64,000 nt of DNA from Artemia franciscana. Taxonomy: Eukaryota > Arthropoda > Branchiopoda > Anostraca > Artemiidae. The DNA is taken from the NCBI RefSeq assembly GCF_032884065.1, contig NW_027062662.1, positions 2,114,052 through 2,178,051 on the forward strand, written 5' to 3'. Positions 10,166 through 23,300 of this stretch are shown here, piece by piece; position 1 is the first letter of the stretch; every line of letters begins with the position of its first letter. The notes under the pieces were generated by a model that was given only the letters and a program-made list of their open reading frames with translations, ran no database searches and was not told the origin of the DNA. The position numbers were made by a program, and so were the translations under genes.

Positions 10166-12660
10166 AATTACCCTTTCTTTAACATTTAGCATGGAAACAG
10201 TTCCGTTAATCTATTCTCCTACTGATAAAAAGGACCTATATTATTACTATATTAAAAGGACCTATACCATCGCCAGCTCTTTAGTTATCAGGCTTCAGTG
10301 AATACAAGCTTTACGGTGGAAAGCAACTTAAATCTAAGAAACCAGGCAGAAAATTGGCACTAAACATACTTTAATATTCATACGACGTCTACCTCATCCT
10401 TGACAACATGTAAGTTGGGTGAAAGCGAGATTTAAAAGTCCTAAAGCATTAGTTTTATAGTGTACTTATGGATCCACTTCGCTCGCCTTGTAACCGCAGG
10501 CGTGAGCCTTTTCTTGATGTCATGAAGTCACCACAGGTTCGTTACAATCACCCTGGGAAAAATACGAATTCTTCGTTAAAGTCCTTTCGTTTTTACGGCC
10601 AGTCATCGCTGTTCCTTGTTTTCCAGCCGTAGATTAAAATTGCCCTTTTTTTCATCTTTACCTCAGAAAGTTTTTCCACGATTTTTACTTTAAGAGTTTA
10701 GATTCGTACATCATCTCATTTAATTTCTTAAGAAGTTATAGATAACACATACATCTTTTCCAGTTTCCAACAACAGACCACTGTTCGAAATTTCGTTTAC
10801 AATTCAATGTGATTCTCGCTGTCGTTTGTTACATAAATTCTTCTTGAACTGTAGCGATTCTCACTTTCATCAGTTTTCTAATCACATTTATCTGTGCTTC
10901 ATCTTCATTAATCAACCCCTTAAACATTTTAAATAAGCTTAAATTAGCTTTGTGGAATTACGTTTATATATGCCGAGAACGCAATTATGTTTATCTGTAC
11001 CGGGAACAATTGTGTTAACAATATATATATTGTTATATATAACAATATATATATATATATATATCCCATAATTCAATGTCATCAAAAGGACAGACTCAAG
11101 GTAAACAGCCAATCATCCCACAAAATGGTGTTAAGTTCAATCTATAACGACGGGGTAGGGTCTTTATTTCTTAAAGGCAAATACATCTTACAGCAACAAA
11201 ATGGTTTACAGCTTAACCAATCTTCTTTTTTGTTAATTTTTATACTTCTTCTTCACTACGACCAATACTGACGTAAAATTACTGAATTTGCCTTTTCAAA
11301 AAAGAAAAGAATACGAAAAGACTGACTACTGTAGACTTAAAACTAAATAAAAGTATAGGTCACAATAAAGATAACAAACACTTTTGGACACTTGATTGTG
11401 CCATCCAACATTCTTTCATTTTATTGTAGAATTTGAAGAAAGCAGAGTAAGATAGACCTTATTTTCACGCAGCACGCCACTTCTTTTACAGACAAAAAAG
11501 AAAAACACTTCTTTTACAGAAAAGTGTGACCCACAAACGTCATTTTAGCGTTCAATGTGTGTTTTTCTTGTTTGGCCTATTTTTGAAAATCACAAAGCAT
11601 AAAGCTGGTTTTTAGATTATTTTTGGATTTCTTAGGCTTTTTCAAATTACTGGCTAAATTGAACATTATTAAAAAAAAACAAAAAAAAAACTGAGATTCC
11701 CTACTTCCTTTCTACTTGTCCCAAGAGCTCGATAAGCAGTTAAGAGCTAAAGTTTCTTAGTGATATACATTTTGTTACCTCCTGGCTATTAAGTTACTCA
11801 TTACGTTTGCTGATATTATTGTAATGTAACTGAGTTAATTGTAAACGATATTTGACTTTACAATTATTCTTAAGAAGGTGCAAATAATTATAGCATGAAA
11901 AAGGGGGCGAAAGTGGTAGAAGAAATATTTCCTCCCATGTTTGGCCTGGAGGAGCTCTAAACAATCTACCTGTTGTTTCTTTGCTACCTCTATATGAGGA
12001 GTGTCAGATTCCCCTCCAAGGATCGGCCTGATAAATCTCAACCTTAAATAAATCGACCTCATATTTTTTAAAAATCGTCCGACTACAAAACCTACGTTTT
12101 GCATGCAACCGACGACAAAAATTTAAATTTGCACAAAAAACCCTTAGAATAAAGCTCTCGGTTTAAGATCCCGCTCCACCTGCTGAAAACTACAAGTTAA
12201 CTTTGGAGCTACATGTATTCAGATAAAGTTCTTCACTACAATTAGTCAAATGTACAGTCACAAACTAAATTCTTTAAAATGTGGTTCCTAAACTTTTGAT
12301 GACCGTAAGATTTTGATATGTAGATAGTATTCTATCGCATTCCATGTATAAGGGACTACAACCATGTTTCACTACCCAGTCGCATATTAGTGTTTGTCTC
12401 CGTTTTCTCTCTAGAATTTGTGTCACGCAGCAGACATCTGGAAGCGAAATGAACCTTCGTGCTCCCTCAGATATACGCAAACTGGCGTGATATTTGTCAA
12501 CCCAACCTTTACTTTTTTCACTTCGGTGTCAAGTGGGTAAAATGTGTGGTTATCCGAAGGATATTTTTTATAAAACCCATGCTTCTCTTATCGGGGGAGA
12601 TAAAGCTTGATAAAATATACTAATATGATGCAACTCTTTTTTTGTCAAAGAAAAACACCC
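10166..12660. other. ABCD4 intron 4, middle; no gene seen
   Basis: AT-rich intronic sequence without a recognisable protein. An AT microsatellite with a palindromic core (tgttatatataaca) sits at about 11019-11064. The open frames here have no family resemblance. Confidence 0.55.
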
Positions 12661-13143
12661 TTGTCTTAAAAAACAGCATTTTAGCGCTTGCAAGTAGCAT
12701 ATAAACGACCGGTAATTATTGTGTTTAAATAATAACATTTAATAAATTAAAATAAATATAACACACCTGAAATTATTGACCTTCCTATTTAAGAAGAGCC
12801 CGTAGGACCAACCCCACCAATGGCAAGACTTGTGTGATAAAAGTTAATTGTTTGTTACAAGTGAGTTATATAAAAATGTACTCAGGATTCGTGATAAAGA
12901 GACACAACTTAATACCCTCCCCCAAGACGAGCATGTAATCAGAAATTTAATCCCGGGAGAGGGGTAAATTTAAAAAAACAATCTCAAAAATAGGAAATTG
13001 CACAGAAAGCATGAGAAATTACAGGAAAGGTTCCTATGGGAACACATGTCTGGTCCGAAGTCTATGGATACTCCTTGACATTATTGTTGCACTTGTTGAT
13101 AATCAAAGTTTCAATAGAACAATTAATTACATACAAACATATG

Positions 13144-13677
13144 CAGATTAACGCAAACAAGGCCAAAGTCATGGTCACATCACGACAGGAGATGATATAC
13201 CCCCCCCCCCATTCCCTCGATAGTAACAGACGGTGAAAAAGTTGAAGTAGACGATCAATTCCGTTACCTCGGCAGACTCTTGACAGCTGACACATTGTCA
13301 ACATTAAACGCCGTCTCGGTCTTGCCAGCTCTAGCTTCAAAAGACGATCAAAGATCTGGAGATCTAGACACGTTTCAAACCATCTGAAAGTGCATCTATG
13401 CAACAGTCTGATCATACCCATTGCTCTGTATGGGTGTGAAACCTGGACATTAAAAGCTGAACACGTGCGCAATCTCCTTGCATTCGAAATGATATGTCTG
13501 CGCCGGATAGCCACGACCAGATATACTGACCATGTCACAAACGAAGAAGTCGGAAGAAGGCTCAAGTCACAATACACTATCCTGAACAAAATCCAAAAAT
13601 TACTTTGATGATTACTTACTTACTTGATTAGACTTAGGTCTTCCCACGCCGGCTGGCGCATAAGGTGACGACCAACC
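13144..13677 (+). mobile_element. LINE (RTE-like) C-terminal fragment, duplication copy 2
   Basis: Counterpart of 466-1001 with the same broken frames (ALYGCETWTLKAEHVRN and others) and the same TTAC repeat at its end. A few substitutions distinguish the copies, for example GRRLKSQ here against GKRLKSQ in copy 1. Confidence 0.75.
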
Positions 13678-14789
13678 CAGTTTTATAGATAATGGACAAG
13701 CGTTTGATTCAGCGGAGAGTACAGCTTTAGCGAAGGTTTTATCCTTGCACAGTATACCAGATAAATACAGTAAAGTGATTAGTGCTATGTACAAGAACAA
13801 CATCGCTGTGGTTAAGGTTAGAAATAAGATTAGTACCTGATTTTGTAACAAATCCCGATCTTTCGCGTTCTATCCCAGTTTGTATGGAGCAAATTGATGG
13901 AAATTGTCCTAAGGAACATGGCAAAGTATATGGGAGAGCATAGAATAGCCTAAGAAAATTCAAATACCTTGGATTTTGACTATGCTCATGATTTGATTGT
14001 CCTAAGTAAAAATTTAGCAAAATAAATGAGTTTTTGGACGTTTTGAGAGTTCAAGGTGCAAGAACAGGTTTGGAAATTAATTTTAAGAGGAATAAATCGC
14101 TAAGACTGTGAATAAGTGAAGGTGAAGAAGTGATGTTCTAGAATGACAAGGTCAATCAAGTGGATAGCTTCACTTACCTAGTTAGTATTATTCATGAAGA
14201 TTGTAGATACACTGAAGATTTTAAATGCACAATAGCCAGGGTAATGTACTGTATTTTCCATGGTATATATTGTACAGTATTTTTCATGGTGGAAAAAAAT
14301 TGCAAGAATTGGAAGCTAAGTCTGCAAGACAAGATTAGAAAAATTTGAAAATACGGAGATGAAGCCGTCAAGTCTGGCTCTGAAACGCGGAGATTCCGAA
14401 AGACATATGAGGATTTGTAACATTTTCCAGACAAATTGTCTACGGATTCTTTTAGATACCCATCTGACTGACAGTGTTTTAAACGGTAAGCTGCACGAAA
14501 ATCTGGCACTATACCGCATTCTAGGGCTACAATGCGATAAAGGTTGATATAACTAAGACACGTTCTGCGGATGAAGGATGACAAATCGTAAACCACCTTC
14601 CTTTTTGATCAATCATCTAGGGCCAAACAAAACCAAGTCTTCCCCGAATAAGGTGGTCGTAAGGAAGAATTTAACGGGAAATGTTACTTCTTGGGAGGAT
14701 GTAAAGAGGGAGGCTTTAACTATATTAGGATGGAGGAGGAGCATGCATGGCTAGTTGGCCTGAGCGCGTTGTTAGTAGTAACAGTAATT
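13678..14789 (+). mobile_element. LINE-A 3' fragment, duplication copy 2
   Basis: Counterpart of 1002-2113. It begins at the same internal RT position and ends in the same TAG/GTA-rich tail, so its truncation point predates the duplication. Confidence 0.8.
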
Positions 14790-15138
14790 AGTTGAACGTA
14801 ACGACACTTTTTATTCGATTCAAACAAAAACAATCCGTAGGTTCCCAAAGACAAACTTACCTTCAAAGGAAACCTACATCCTCTTGAACTTTTTGTTGTA
14901 CTTACCTCTTCTTTTTTTAATTTGGCAACAACCAGAAACCGAACTATCCTGTTCATTTTTCATTAGAAATTGCATTCCCATTTTTTTAAATTTTAAAGTT
15001 ATATACGATTGCAAAAGTTTGCACTTAACCAATCTAAAAAATCGCATTTTATTTTCAATGTCCTTGGTAATTCAATGACTAATAAGTGATTTATTATCAC
15101 TTTTATCAATGTTAGAGATAGAAAATTAAAATTTTTAC

Positions 15139-15255
15139 CTTGTATAGGCTGAGTAGCTATAATAGGCTATGGTGAAAGGAGCTATTATCACTGCGGAAAT
15201 GACAGTTCCATATAAAGTACAGAAAGTTCTTACATCTTGTGTGGTCCTTTGGTCA
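15139..15255 (-). CDS. ABCD4: ABCD4 exon 4
   Basis: This 117-bp minus-strand exon reads (P)DQRTTQDVRTFCTLYG... and ends APFTIAYYSYSAYT plus AG of the next codon. The DQR-QDV-FC pattern and PFT-YY-Y are the signature of ABCD4 transmembrane helices 2-3 (human, from memory: NPDQRISQDVERFCRQL and ISPFTLVYYTYQCF). The acceptor is gtttcag at 15256-15262; the donor GTAAAA ends at 15138. Its first base T completes the CC left by exon 3 as proline, giving the conserved NPDQR across the junction. It joins exon 5 as an AG-G arginine codon. Confidence 0.96.
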
Positions 15256-15616
15256 CTGAAACGATTGAAAACAAGAAACAATAAAAAACTTAAAACGGAT
15301 GAAACGCAGTGTATAGGCAAAGGTAAAAACAGACAAAATGTCATAAAGTAAATAAAGAAAACCTAATAATTAAGTTTTGAATGTACGAAAGGAACATATG
15401 TTCTTCCTAACTGTAACTATAATTGGCAAAACACCCTTATATACCTTAATGGGTAAGTACGATATGCCAGAAGTAAAAAAAAAATAAAACAAAAGAAGAA
15501 CGAAAATGGAAAAGAAAACTTTCCATAGAAGAATTCTTCGCGGGCAGAGGAGTTTTCCATGGAGAGAAGGCAGATTTTGCGACATTAATTTGAAAACGAT
15601 AGGAAATTAAAAAAAA

Positions 15617-16745
15617 ACAAGTTTTTTCATCTGAAAGTAAGGAGCGACATTGAAGCTTAAAATGATCAGAAATTATACCGTATATGAGGGAGACTAACCC
15701 CTCCTCAATACACCACTCTTTGCGCTAAAGTTTGACTTTGCGTCCCTATTCTTAAAGAACGACTCCTGAAACACAACGGCCATTTAGTTAGAATCAGAAG
15801 CTTTTTTAAAAGTGCCAAAAATCTTCATTGTGAAGAGGGGGGTATTAAGGAGGGGACAGTCCCTTTTACAAAATCAAAAAACACCACGGCTAAAACATTG
15901 CTGGACTAAGTCCAAATTTTAGCACGTATTTGAAATTAAATTTTTGAGTAAACTAAAAAATGGGCATTCTTGAATATCTTTTAAAGGTCAGGGTAACAAG
16001 CCTAAGATTCAATATTGAGTACGCGACATGGTTCGGGAAACCTCTGATAAAACCAAACAATGTAAAATAGAAAAGATTAAAGCCTGATTATTAATTAACA
16101 AGGTTGAAATAAGTATATTATACTGAGACAAAATCAAGGTTTTTGTCGAAGTGGGGTTATTTTTCTGGTTGGGTAGGGAAAAGAGATTCAACACCTCTAA
16201 GCCCAACTGCATTAAGGCAAAATACAATGTTCAAGCATTTTAACGTGTTCATTAAAACATTTTCCCGGATGGGGCTGGGACTCCTCAGAAGAACATTAAG
16301 GTGATTTTGTCCTGTCTTTCCTTATATTAGACATACAAACTTGGTGATAGGGCCAACAGTTTTGTTAAGACGAAAGTTTGAGCCACTTCTCAGCTCGGAT
16401 AGACACATTCAGGGGAGGATTCAAATTAATTTTTCCTAAGACACCATCAGACCTAAGAGTGACCCTGAGTGGATGCCTAGATAAGCGTGAGGACGTTCAC
16501 ATTACAAGATTTAATAAACTAGATTTGCGACATGGTCGATTAGGTTAACAAATAAATAGCTATATTTATTATTTATTGCTATTTTTTATAGTTTACATTT
16601 TTTTATGTTTGGTTTATGCTAAAGTAAAACTTTAGCATAAAGAGCAAGGAGTTGAGAGGGGGACAGCCCCCTCATATATGCAACAATTTCTGTTCGCATT
16701 AAGTTTTAATTACACTCTACACTTTCACTTGAAAAAACCTGTTTT
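15617..16745. repeat. Foldback pair of the aaggagcgaca family
   Basis: The left arm (about 15617-15740: aagtaaggagcgacattgaa, then a gaacagaaat-like stretch, then tatgaggg and gcgctaaag) is matched in reverse complement by the right arm (about 16617-16745: agcataaagagcaagg, cccctcatatatg, caatttctgttcg). About 880 bp lie between the arms. The same arm sequence forms a compact foldback at 49728-49992 and another at 50270-50560. No protein is seen inside. Confidence 0.7.
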
Positions 16746-18239
16746 ATTTAGTCTCTGGTTGTTTGGAAATAATGTCCTGTCCTAACCAAGATGTGTTGTT
16801 GAGTACTGGCCGCGTAAACCCCGATTTCTTATTGTTAAATTTTATATCTAAAAATTGTAAATTAATTGGCACTGTCCCAGTTAGTCCAGTTTTTCTGCTT
16901 AAGAATTAAAACGTTAGATCGTAATTACAATTTTAGACAAAATTTAAATGTTTTGTCAAAATTGTCGACGTAATTTTGCTATTTTTTTATTAAAATTAAC
17001 CGTAATAAAAAAAATCATTAATGTCTTTACTACAGAATCTCGATTGGATGGAGAGGGGTAGTATTATTCACATGAATGAAGATTCTGCCTGGCTACTGAT
17101 CCTCTCTAATTGTATATTTATTTATGTATGTATGTATTTTTTCTCGAAAAAGACTATATTTTTTGAAGAAAAATTGGCATCCTGGTATTTTCTGGCCTAA
17201 AAAACGATGTAGATAGGTTAGAAGTTTGGTAAAATTCGTTAAAAGCCTTAATTTTAGAAGAAGAAAAAGTATTAGGATTATTGGTTCGAAACGATCACAC
17301 CTGGGGGGAAAAAAAACAAGAATCCTTTACCTTGCTCTTGGAAGACGACAGTAAAAATCTACTTTGTGTAAATGGAGGTTTGAAACCACAACAATTGGAT
17401 TCTCTGAGATTTAAATGCATTGTACATATATGTTTAAATAGACTAAAATATTGTATATAAGTAGGAAATTAGAAATATTACGACGCAAAATTATTGAAAG
17501 CAAAGCTCCTGGCAGAACTTCCCCCCACCACGAAAAAAAGAAACTTTCTGGCGAGGCTCATAACCCCACATTTCCCTGTTTTCTTCACTGTACCAGTAAG
17601 CATGTGACTATCATATTTTGTGCTACATAGTAAAAGAATATCGCGACAGGATAGGATGGGCGCTATTACCCCCTCCCCAGCATCAATAACAAAGGCGTGG
17701 AGGAAAGAAATTTGCTGGAATCAAAAAGGACTAAATATCAATTTCCAGCAATAAGAAGAGAGATATCGCCCCGCAGCAACCTTAAGCAGGATTAGTCTAA
17801 ATGAAGAGAGATGAGAGAATAATTTCTATACCCCCCCCCCCCACACACACTCCTTTCTATAGTTACCTGAAAGCTCATGTTAAAGTAGACTACTTGGGTA
17901 TTGAAATACGATTTTTTAGGCATTTTAATATCCCCCCTCCCCTACACAACGACCCACTATCCCTCTTTCATAATAGCTGATCGGCATTTATATATCACTG
18001 AACATATTTTCTTGAAAAGTAGAGTTGATCAATACAGTTGAATAAAGCATTAGGAAAAATGTCTATATAAACTATTTGCCAATATTGTCGGTATTAATCA
18101 AAATTCAATATTAACCAAAGACATTTCAGGAACAAATAGGCCACCGTGATGCAAATGTGAAGCTCAATATACAGTTCTCTGACACCTTCAAATCGATTGG
18201 CTATCTCAGAATCGTCAATGGATGACAACTTAGTCCTGT
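16746..18239. other. ABCD4 intron 3; no gene seen
   Basis: AT-rich intronic sequence with a C-run near 17830-17845. Both strands were read without finding a domain or RNA gene. Confidence 0.5.
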
Positions 18240-18761
18240 TAGGGTCAAAATCCTAGTTTGGTGTTGCAAAATGCGGAAAAAAAACTTTCCATGGCACAAT
18301 CTTTTTGGTCACTTAAAAAAGGCACTAGAATTTTCATTTCTCGTTCGATTGCCCCTTCTGATCTTCCAGTGCCATCGATTCAATACGATCACCCTGGGTG
18401 GAAAAACAAACACACATTCATGATCTTTCTTCAAGGAAAAATCTAAAATTCCACATTTTTGTATATAGGAGCTTGAAACCTCTACGGTACAGTTCTATGA
18501 TTTTCTGAATCTAATGGTGTGACTTTCATTAAAATCACTTGCCACTTTCGGGATATTTCCATTTTTGTTCGAAAATTGGGCAAAGTTTCTCAGGCTCGTA
18601 GTTTTTGATGCCTAACATTAAGCTTAATTAGTCCTATATGTTTGGAATCATCGTACCCATCCTTTTGATGTAATAATTGTTACCAAAATCAGTTTTTAAA
18701 GTTTCGATTACCGTTGGCCCGAGCCACTCCTTACTTACAGTTCGTTACCACGAGCTGCTGG
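18240..18761 (+). repeat. Repeat family R1, copy in plus orientation
   Basis: Shares an ordered set of phrases with 50590-51399 and 53700-54395: ttttggtcacttaaaaa, then a caaacaaataaacac-like stretch, then aggagcttgaaacctctac, ctcaggctcgtag, and the end motif acagttcgttaccacgagct. No protein is encoded. The family is unclassified. Confidence 0.75.
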
Positions 18762-19107
18762 TTTACAGCTCTGGGGACCCAAGGAACTTGTTAGACAACT
18801 AAGATCGAAGAACAAAGATTCAAAGTATTACAAACTATCTAGAAAATTTCAGACTAGGCTAATTATATCTAGTAATAAATTTGTAGTATCCAGACAGATT
18901 ATCCTCGGATTATCAAATTATCTAATTGGAAAATAATAGATTATACAGAATGTATCAATATTATTACGGATTAATAGGAAAGCAATGAAATAAGGGCACG
19001 CATTGGAGCTTGTTTTCCGAGTGAGCCTTTACCTCTAACTTCAGCTTTGAGGACCCAAGCAACTTGTTAGACAACTACAGCACAAGAACAAAGAACGTGA
19101 ATATTAC

Positions 19108-19247
19108 GGGTTATCTAGCTCCTTATTGAGAACATTGAGCTTATAGTACTGAATATCCAAAAAATACTTCGCATGAATTTGTTGTGTTAAAAGCCTTCTC
19201 CATGACAAGGCCAAAATATCCTTCACAAATGACTTTGTACTTTTAAC
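19108..19247 (-). CDS. ABCD4: ABCD4 exon 3
   Basis: This 140-bp minus-strand exon reads VKSTKSFVKDILALSWRR..., then LLTQQIHAKYF and YYKLNVLNKELDN, ending with CC of a proline codon. It matches, from memory, human ABCD4 [26 protein letters not shown] and YYTLNVLRDDIDNP. The SWR(R/K)-LT core is the cytosolic loop typical of subfamily D half-transporters. The acceptor is CAG after a T-run (19248 onward on the plus strand reads ctgaaaaaaaaa). The donor is GTAATA, a weaker than consensus site. It starts in phase 0, as required after exon 2. Part of its donor edge is repeated at 18765-18850. Confidence 0.95.
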
Positions 19248-19504
19248 CTGAAAAAAAAAGAGTTGGAACAATTTTCAGACACTGGAATATCTATATAAGG
19301 TACTAAAAAAAAAATTGGGCATTGCTTTAAAACGAATGTTGCTTTTGCACCACTTGTTTCATCAAAGCTAAGTAAAGGTTGTTGCTAAACTTAATGCTAC
19401 CCAAGTAAAGTAAATCTGGGTAGCATTGCTTGAGCTAGTTGTTGGTATGCGAATCTTAACGGGTCTATTTCTTAATCGATCTGTTCCAGCGTAAAGCAGA
19501 CTTT

Positions 19505-19955
19505 AGTACATGATTATGTTCTTGCTGCAAACCGTTCAAGATTTCTTTTTCTAGACTTTTGCTGTTGTTGGTAATTGGGTATTTTGTAATCGGTAATTGG
19601 TGATTGGTAGTTGGCAATTGGTTATTTTAGTACATGATTATGGAAGTGAGAGCACCAGTTCTTGCTGCAAACCGTTCATGCTTTCTTTTTTTAGACTTTT
19701 GCTGTTGTTGGTAATTGGCTATTTTGTAATTGGTAGTTTATAATTGGTTATTTTAGTACATGATTGTGGAAGCGAGAGTACCAGTTCTTACTGCAAACCG
19801 TTAAAGATTTCTTTTTCTAGACTTTAGCTGTTGTTGGTAATTGGTAATTGGTCATTTTAGTACATGATTATGGAAGTGAGAGTACCAGTTCTTGCTGCAA
19901 ACCGTTCAAGATTTCTTTTTCTAGACTTTTTGCTGTTGTTGGTAATTGGTTATTA
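19505..19955. repeat. Minisatellite, four units of about 104-126 bp
   Basis: Units begin at 19505, 19629, 19755 and 19859 with agtacatgatta (tgattg in one unit) and share cttgctgcaaaccgtt and gctgttgttggtaattgg. The units end in variable runs of a ggtaattggt-like submotif, so there is a smaller repeat within the larger one. Located in ABCD4 intron 2. Confidence 0.9.
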
Positions 19956-20194
19956 CCATCATTTTGGGTTGAGCCCCGTCTTAATAGGTGCAATACGGAT
20001 TTTGCACCTTCGCAAGTTTAAACACAAATTGAAAGAACACCAATTAAGTTTTTGAAACACAAATCTTGTCAATTTTTGATGAAAATCTCTCAGTGTAGTT
20101 GAGGTATTGAAAGCGTTCGCTCTATTCTAGTTCTTTTGTAAAAGGCATCGCTGCAAAACATGGTATGCAATACAACTGAATCCTAGTACAACGG

Positions 20195-20355
20195 AGCCGC
20201 CATTTAACTGAATCCCCATTTAACTCAACCCCATGTGATTGAACCCTCAACCAACAAAACTCCCGTGCATTTCAGCCCCATTTAACAGAAACCTCGTTCA
20301 ACCTAACCCCGTTTTATCCAACCCCCTAGCAACTCAACCCCATTTAAGGGAGCAC
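20195..20355. repeat. Degenerate CATTTAACTCAACCCC array (inverted partner at 24650)
   Basis: About ten imperfect units of roughly 14-18 bp of the form ccatttaactcaacccc. The opposite-strand form, ggggttgagttgaat, makes a similar array at about 24650-24810. The units are too variable for a simple satellite. Confidence 0.7.
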
Positions 20356-23300
20356 TCGTTCAAAGAAATAAAAATAAAACACGTCCGGTTATCCAGCACT
20401 GTCTTGGAATTCTCAAGCCTTTGTTTCCTAATTACTTTATAGTCTTAACATAAAAATAAATAGAATCTATCATTAAAAAATGAGTTTTGTATTTAAATGA
20501 AATAATTCACTTAGTAATTTTTTCTTCAAAACTCTTTTTTCACTTGAAAAGGGAAATGGTAAGGGGACTGTTCAAGAGGGGATTTTGAACGCCAGTTCAA
20601 GACTTTTCGATCATGGAGATCGCAGTGGTAGACTTTTTATGGTTTCAAGCCTTTGAATGCTCCAGATATGACACTAAAATCGCATTTGGGTGCCGTAAGG
20701 CATTTTGTGACGGTGTTATCACGACTAAATTATAAAAACGCATAAATGCGAATATTAGCTTTAAAATGATCCTATATAGCTCTCTGCCATATTCTAATAC
20801 CCTATTAGTAGTATTAGTTAATAAAACCGAAAAAGGAGACATATCAGCGTTACCAGCTCTTTTTAAAACTCCCCATGAAACTGTAAACAATATATGGTAT
20901 GGTACTTTTTTAGAATTGTCGTTAGGCAGGCTTCGCAGTTAGTTAGTCAATAAAAGCTGCACGTGTCAAGCTGCACAGTTAGTTAGTCAATAAAAGAGGT
21001 GTTTGAAAATTTGAAAGTGTCAAGCTGCACTTGATTGCATGGATCAACAAAACCAAATCTTCGTTTTATATATGGTGTAAAAAAACATATTTTGTACATT
21101 AGGTTATGATGTCAACAGTATTTCATATTTTGGACGAAAGGGTTTCGTTTCTACAGCATATAGCTATCCTTGAATCCCTAAAGCTGTGGAACAAGCAACT
21201 GGAAAATTGAATAATGTAAAGAGAGGATAGGGGTCTAAGAATCATATGACACCTGATATGTCACCCTTACTCTGAATCAGTATTAAACATTTACGGGAGA
21301 ATAATCAAACCATTTCATGTTATAAAACCAATTTTTGCGATTTCTATGCAAGCCTTTCTATATACGAGATAACGATTTTTCATAATTATATTAAATTATT
21401 TTTAGAAATAGGTCAATATCAAAAAAGGTTATATAATTAGGTCTTAGACCAAATTAGAATATAGCATTTGGACTAAAATTGATCAACTCAAAACAAGCAA
21501 GGTGCCACAATCATAGTTTCAAAGAAAAAAAAACCCTTGCAAATATGAGCGTCATAAAATGTGCCTGTATACAACAAGATCTATTTATTTCTTCCAATAT
21601 GAACTCCCTTGGCATTCACCTGACAATTCACGCTAGCATTTCACTTCTGGTGATGGATCAAATTTGAGATTTTTCTTACAGATGAAAAACTAAACACGCT
21701 CACCCAGACAAACTTACTAGTCCGAAAGGTCAGCAAGCCCTGGCTGAAAACAGTAAAAAATTACATCAGTGCATACCACAATAAGTCGATTTAGGATGGC
21801 AAAAACTGAACAAGGGTTGAATATTATCGAACTTCTCTCGAAGGCTTAAGCCCCAGACTAACCAAACGCATCTACTTTTTAAACCACAGTCCCAGAAGTA
21901 CTTAACAATAAAACTGAAAAAGCGCCTCAATATGTTGACAGTATCTACTTAATCTAAAATGTAAGCGCTATAACAAGAACCACCGTTGAAAGGTCAGCAA
22001 GCCCTCTGGCGAGCACTGGTATCTCATCCCATCAAGATAGTCTTGTACCACCTCTTTGAAATCGACCAAATTCAGATCTGAACCAGGGTGTGCAAGATAG
22101 AATCTAGGACAAGGCACATCGAAGGTTTTATTTACATCTGCTTCTCAAAGTTAACCAGAAATACATAGTTAGGTCAGCAAAACGTAAAACCTATTTCATT
22201 TTATATGGTATTGTATCTGAAGAAATGGTTTTTATTATTTGGCTTTTAAGAACTTAAAGAGTAATAACCTGTTACATGAGAAATTCTGCGAGACCTTTAA
22301 GCCAAGGGCCTCAGCTACTGTCTTCGTGTGAACGCTTTAGAATTTATTTTCTCGAGTTAGTCTGAATGGTATCTTGATATAGAAAATACTCGTATTCTAA
22401 AACAGTGCAATATACAGTTTCAATTCTTTGGTCTGCTTTCGAAGGTAATTATAGGAAAAAATGAAATCTTGCCTGTATAAAAATACAAATTTCTTGCAAA
22501 AAAGTTAAAGATAGCCAGAAGGACCTCTATTAAAGTTCCAGAAACAAGTTTTAAGGTTCAGCAGTACTTAGGACTATCAATACACTTTTCATACCAAACA
22601 AGAAAATCACCCGATTTCTTAAAGTTTTGTAATCTATGTATCTATACTAACGACTTCAATCCATGAAAAAATCTCTAAAATTCGCTTTGATGCTCTGATC
22701 CGTATATACCTACTTGAATGTCTTATCTAACTAGACAAATTCGCATTTATTTACCATTTAGCCAAGTTTTTGAGCCTAAAACGAGAGGGGAGAGAGCAGA
22801 GTTCCCTCTGGTCTGTTGAATAAATGTATTTCTTCTTGCATTTGGTTGTTTATTTATTGTTCAGTAGAAATAAGCCTAATAATAGAATATTAGCCTACAT
22901 ACGGCATAATTATATAAATGTTTATGTGGCTGCTACATATTTTGAAAGTTCCATTAAGTTCCACCAAACTGCAAGCCCTATGTACAAATTTAAACTGTTC
23001 CATGAAACTTTGTATTTTGTATCCAACATTTTTTTTTCTATTTTTTCATGGTTTAGTACAGGAAGAGTCAATTACTTTGTACTATTACAAATTGAAAGTC
23101 GATTCACCCAATTATTCAAACAAACGAGTTAGCCATAGCTATATCAGATAAGAAGCAAACCAAATGACAACTTTCTAGGGAAGGCCACAAACTCATTAGA
23201 AAACACAAAACTAGGATCCAACTATTGAATAACATCTCCCTCCCCCCCCTGTCACATCGGTGTTTTTCTACTTCAGTCTTTCAAATTTTCTTATTATTTA

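Larger units (their letters stand above)
12661..14934. repeat. Segmental duplication, copy 2 (partner 1-2254)
   Basis: Starts abruptly at ttgtcttaaaaaacagcatt, the same bases that open the window, and runs to about 14934, where copy 1 meets the gap. It carries the same paired LINE fragments (about 13144-13677 and 13678-14789). Beyond 14934 the sequence continues without a gap into exon 4 of ABCD4 at 15139. Confidence 0.95.

Noticed and set aside
22824..23151. Overlapping 102- and 77-residue plus-strand frames
   Set aside because: AT-driven Phe/Tyr/Leu-rich composition in two frames at once; no domain and no splice context.
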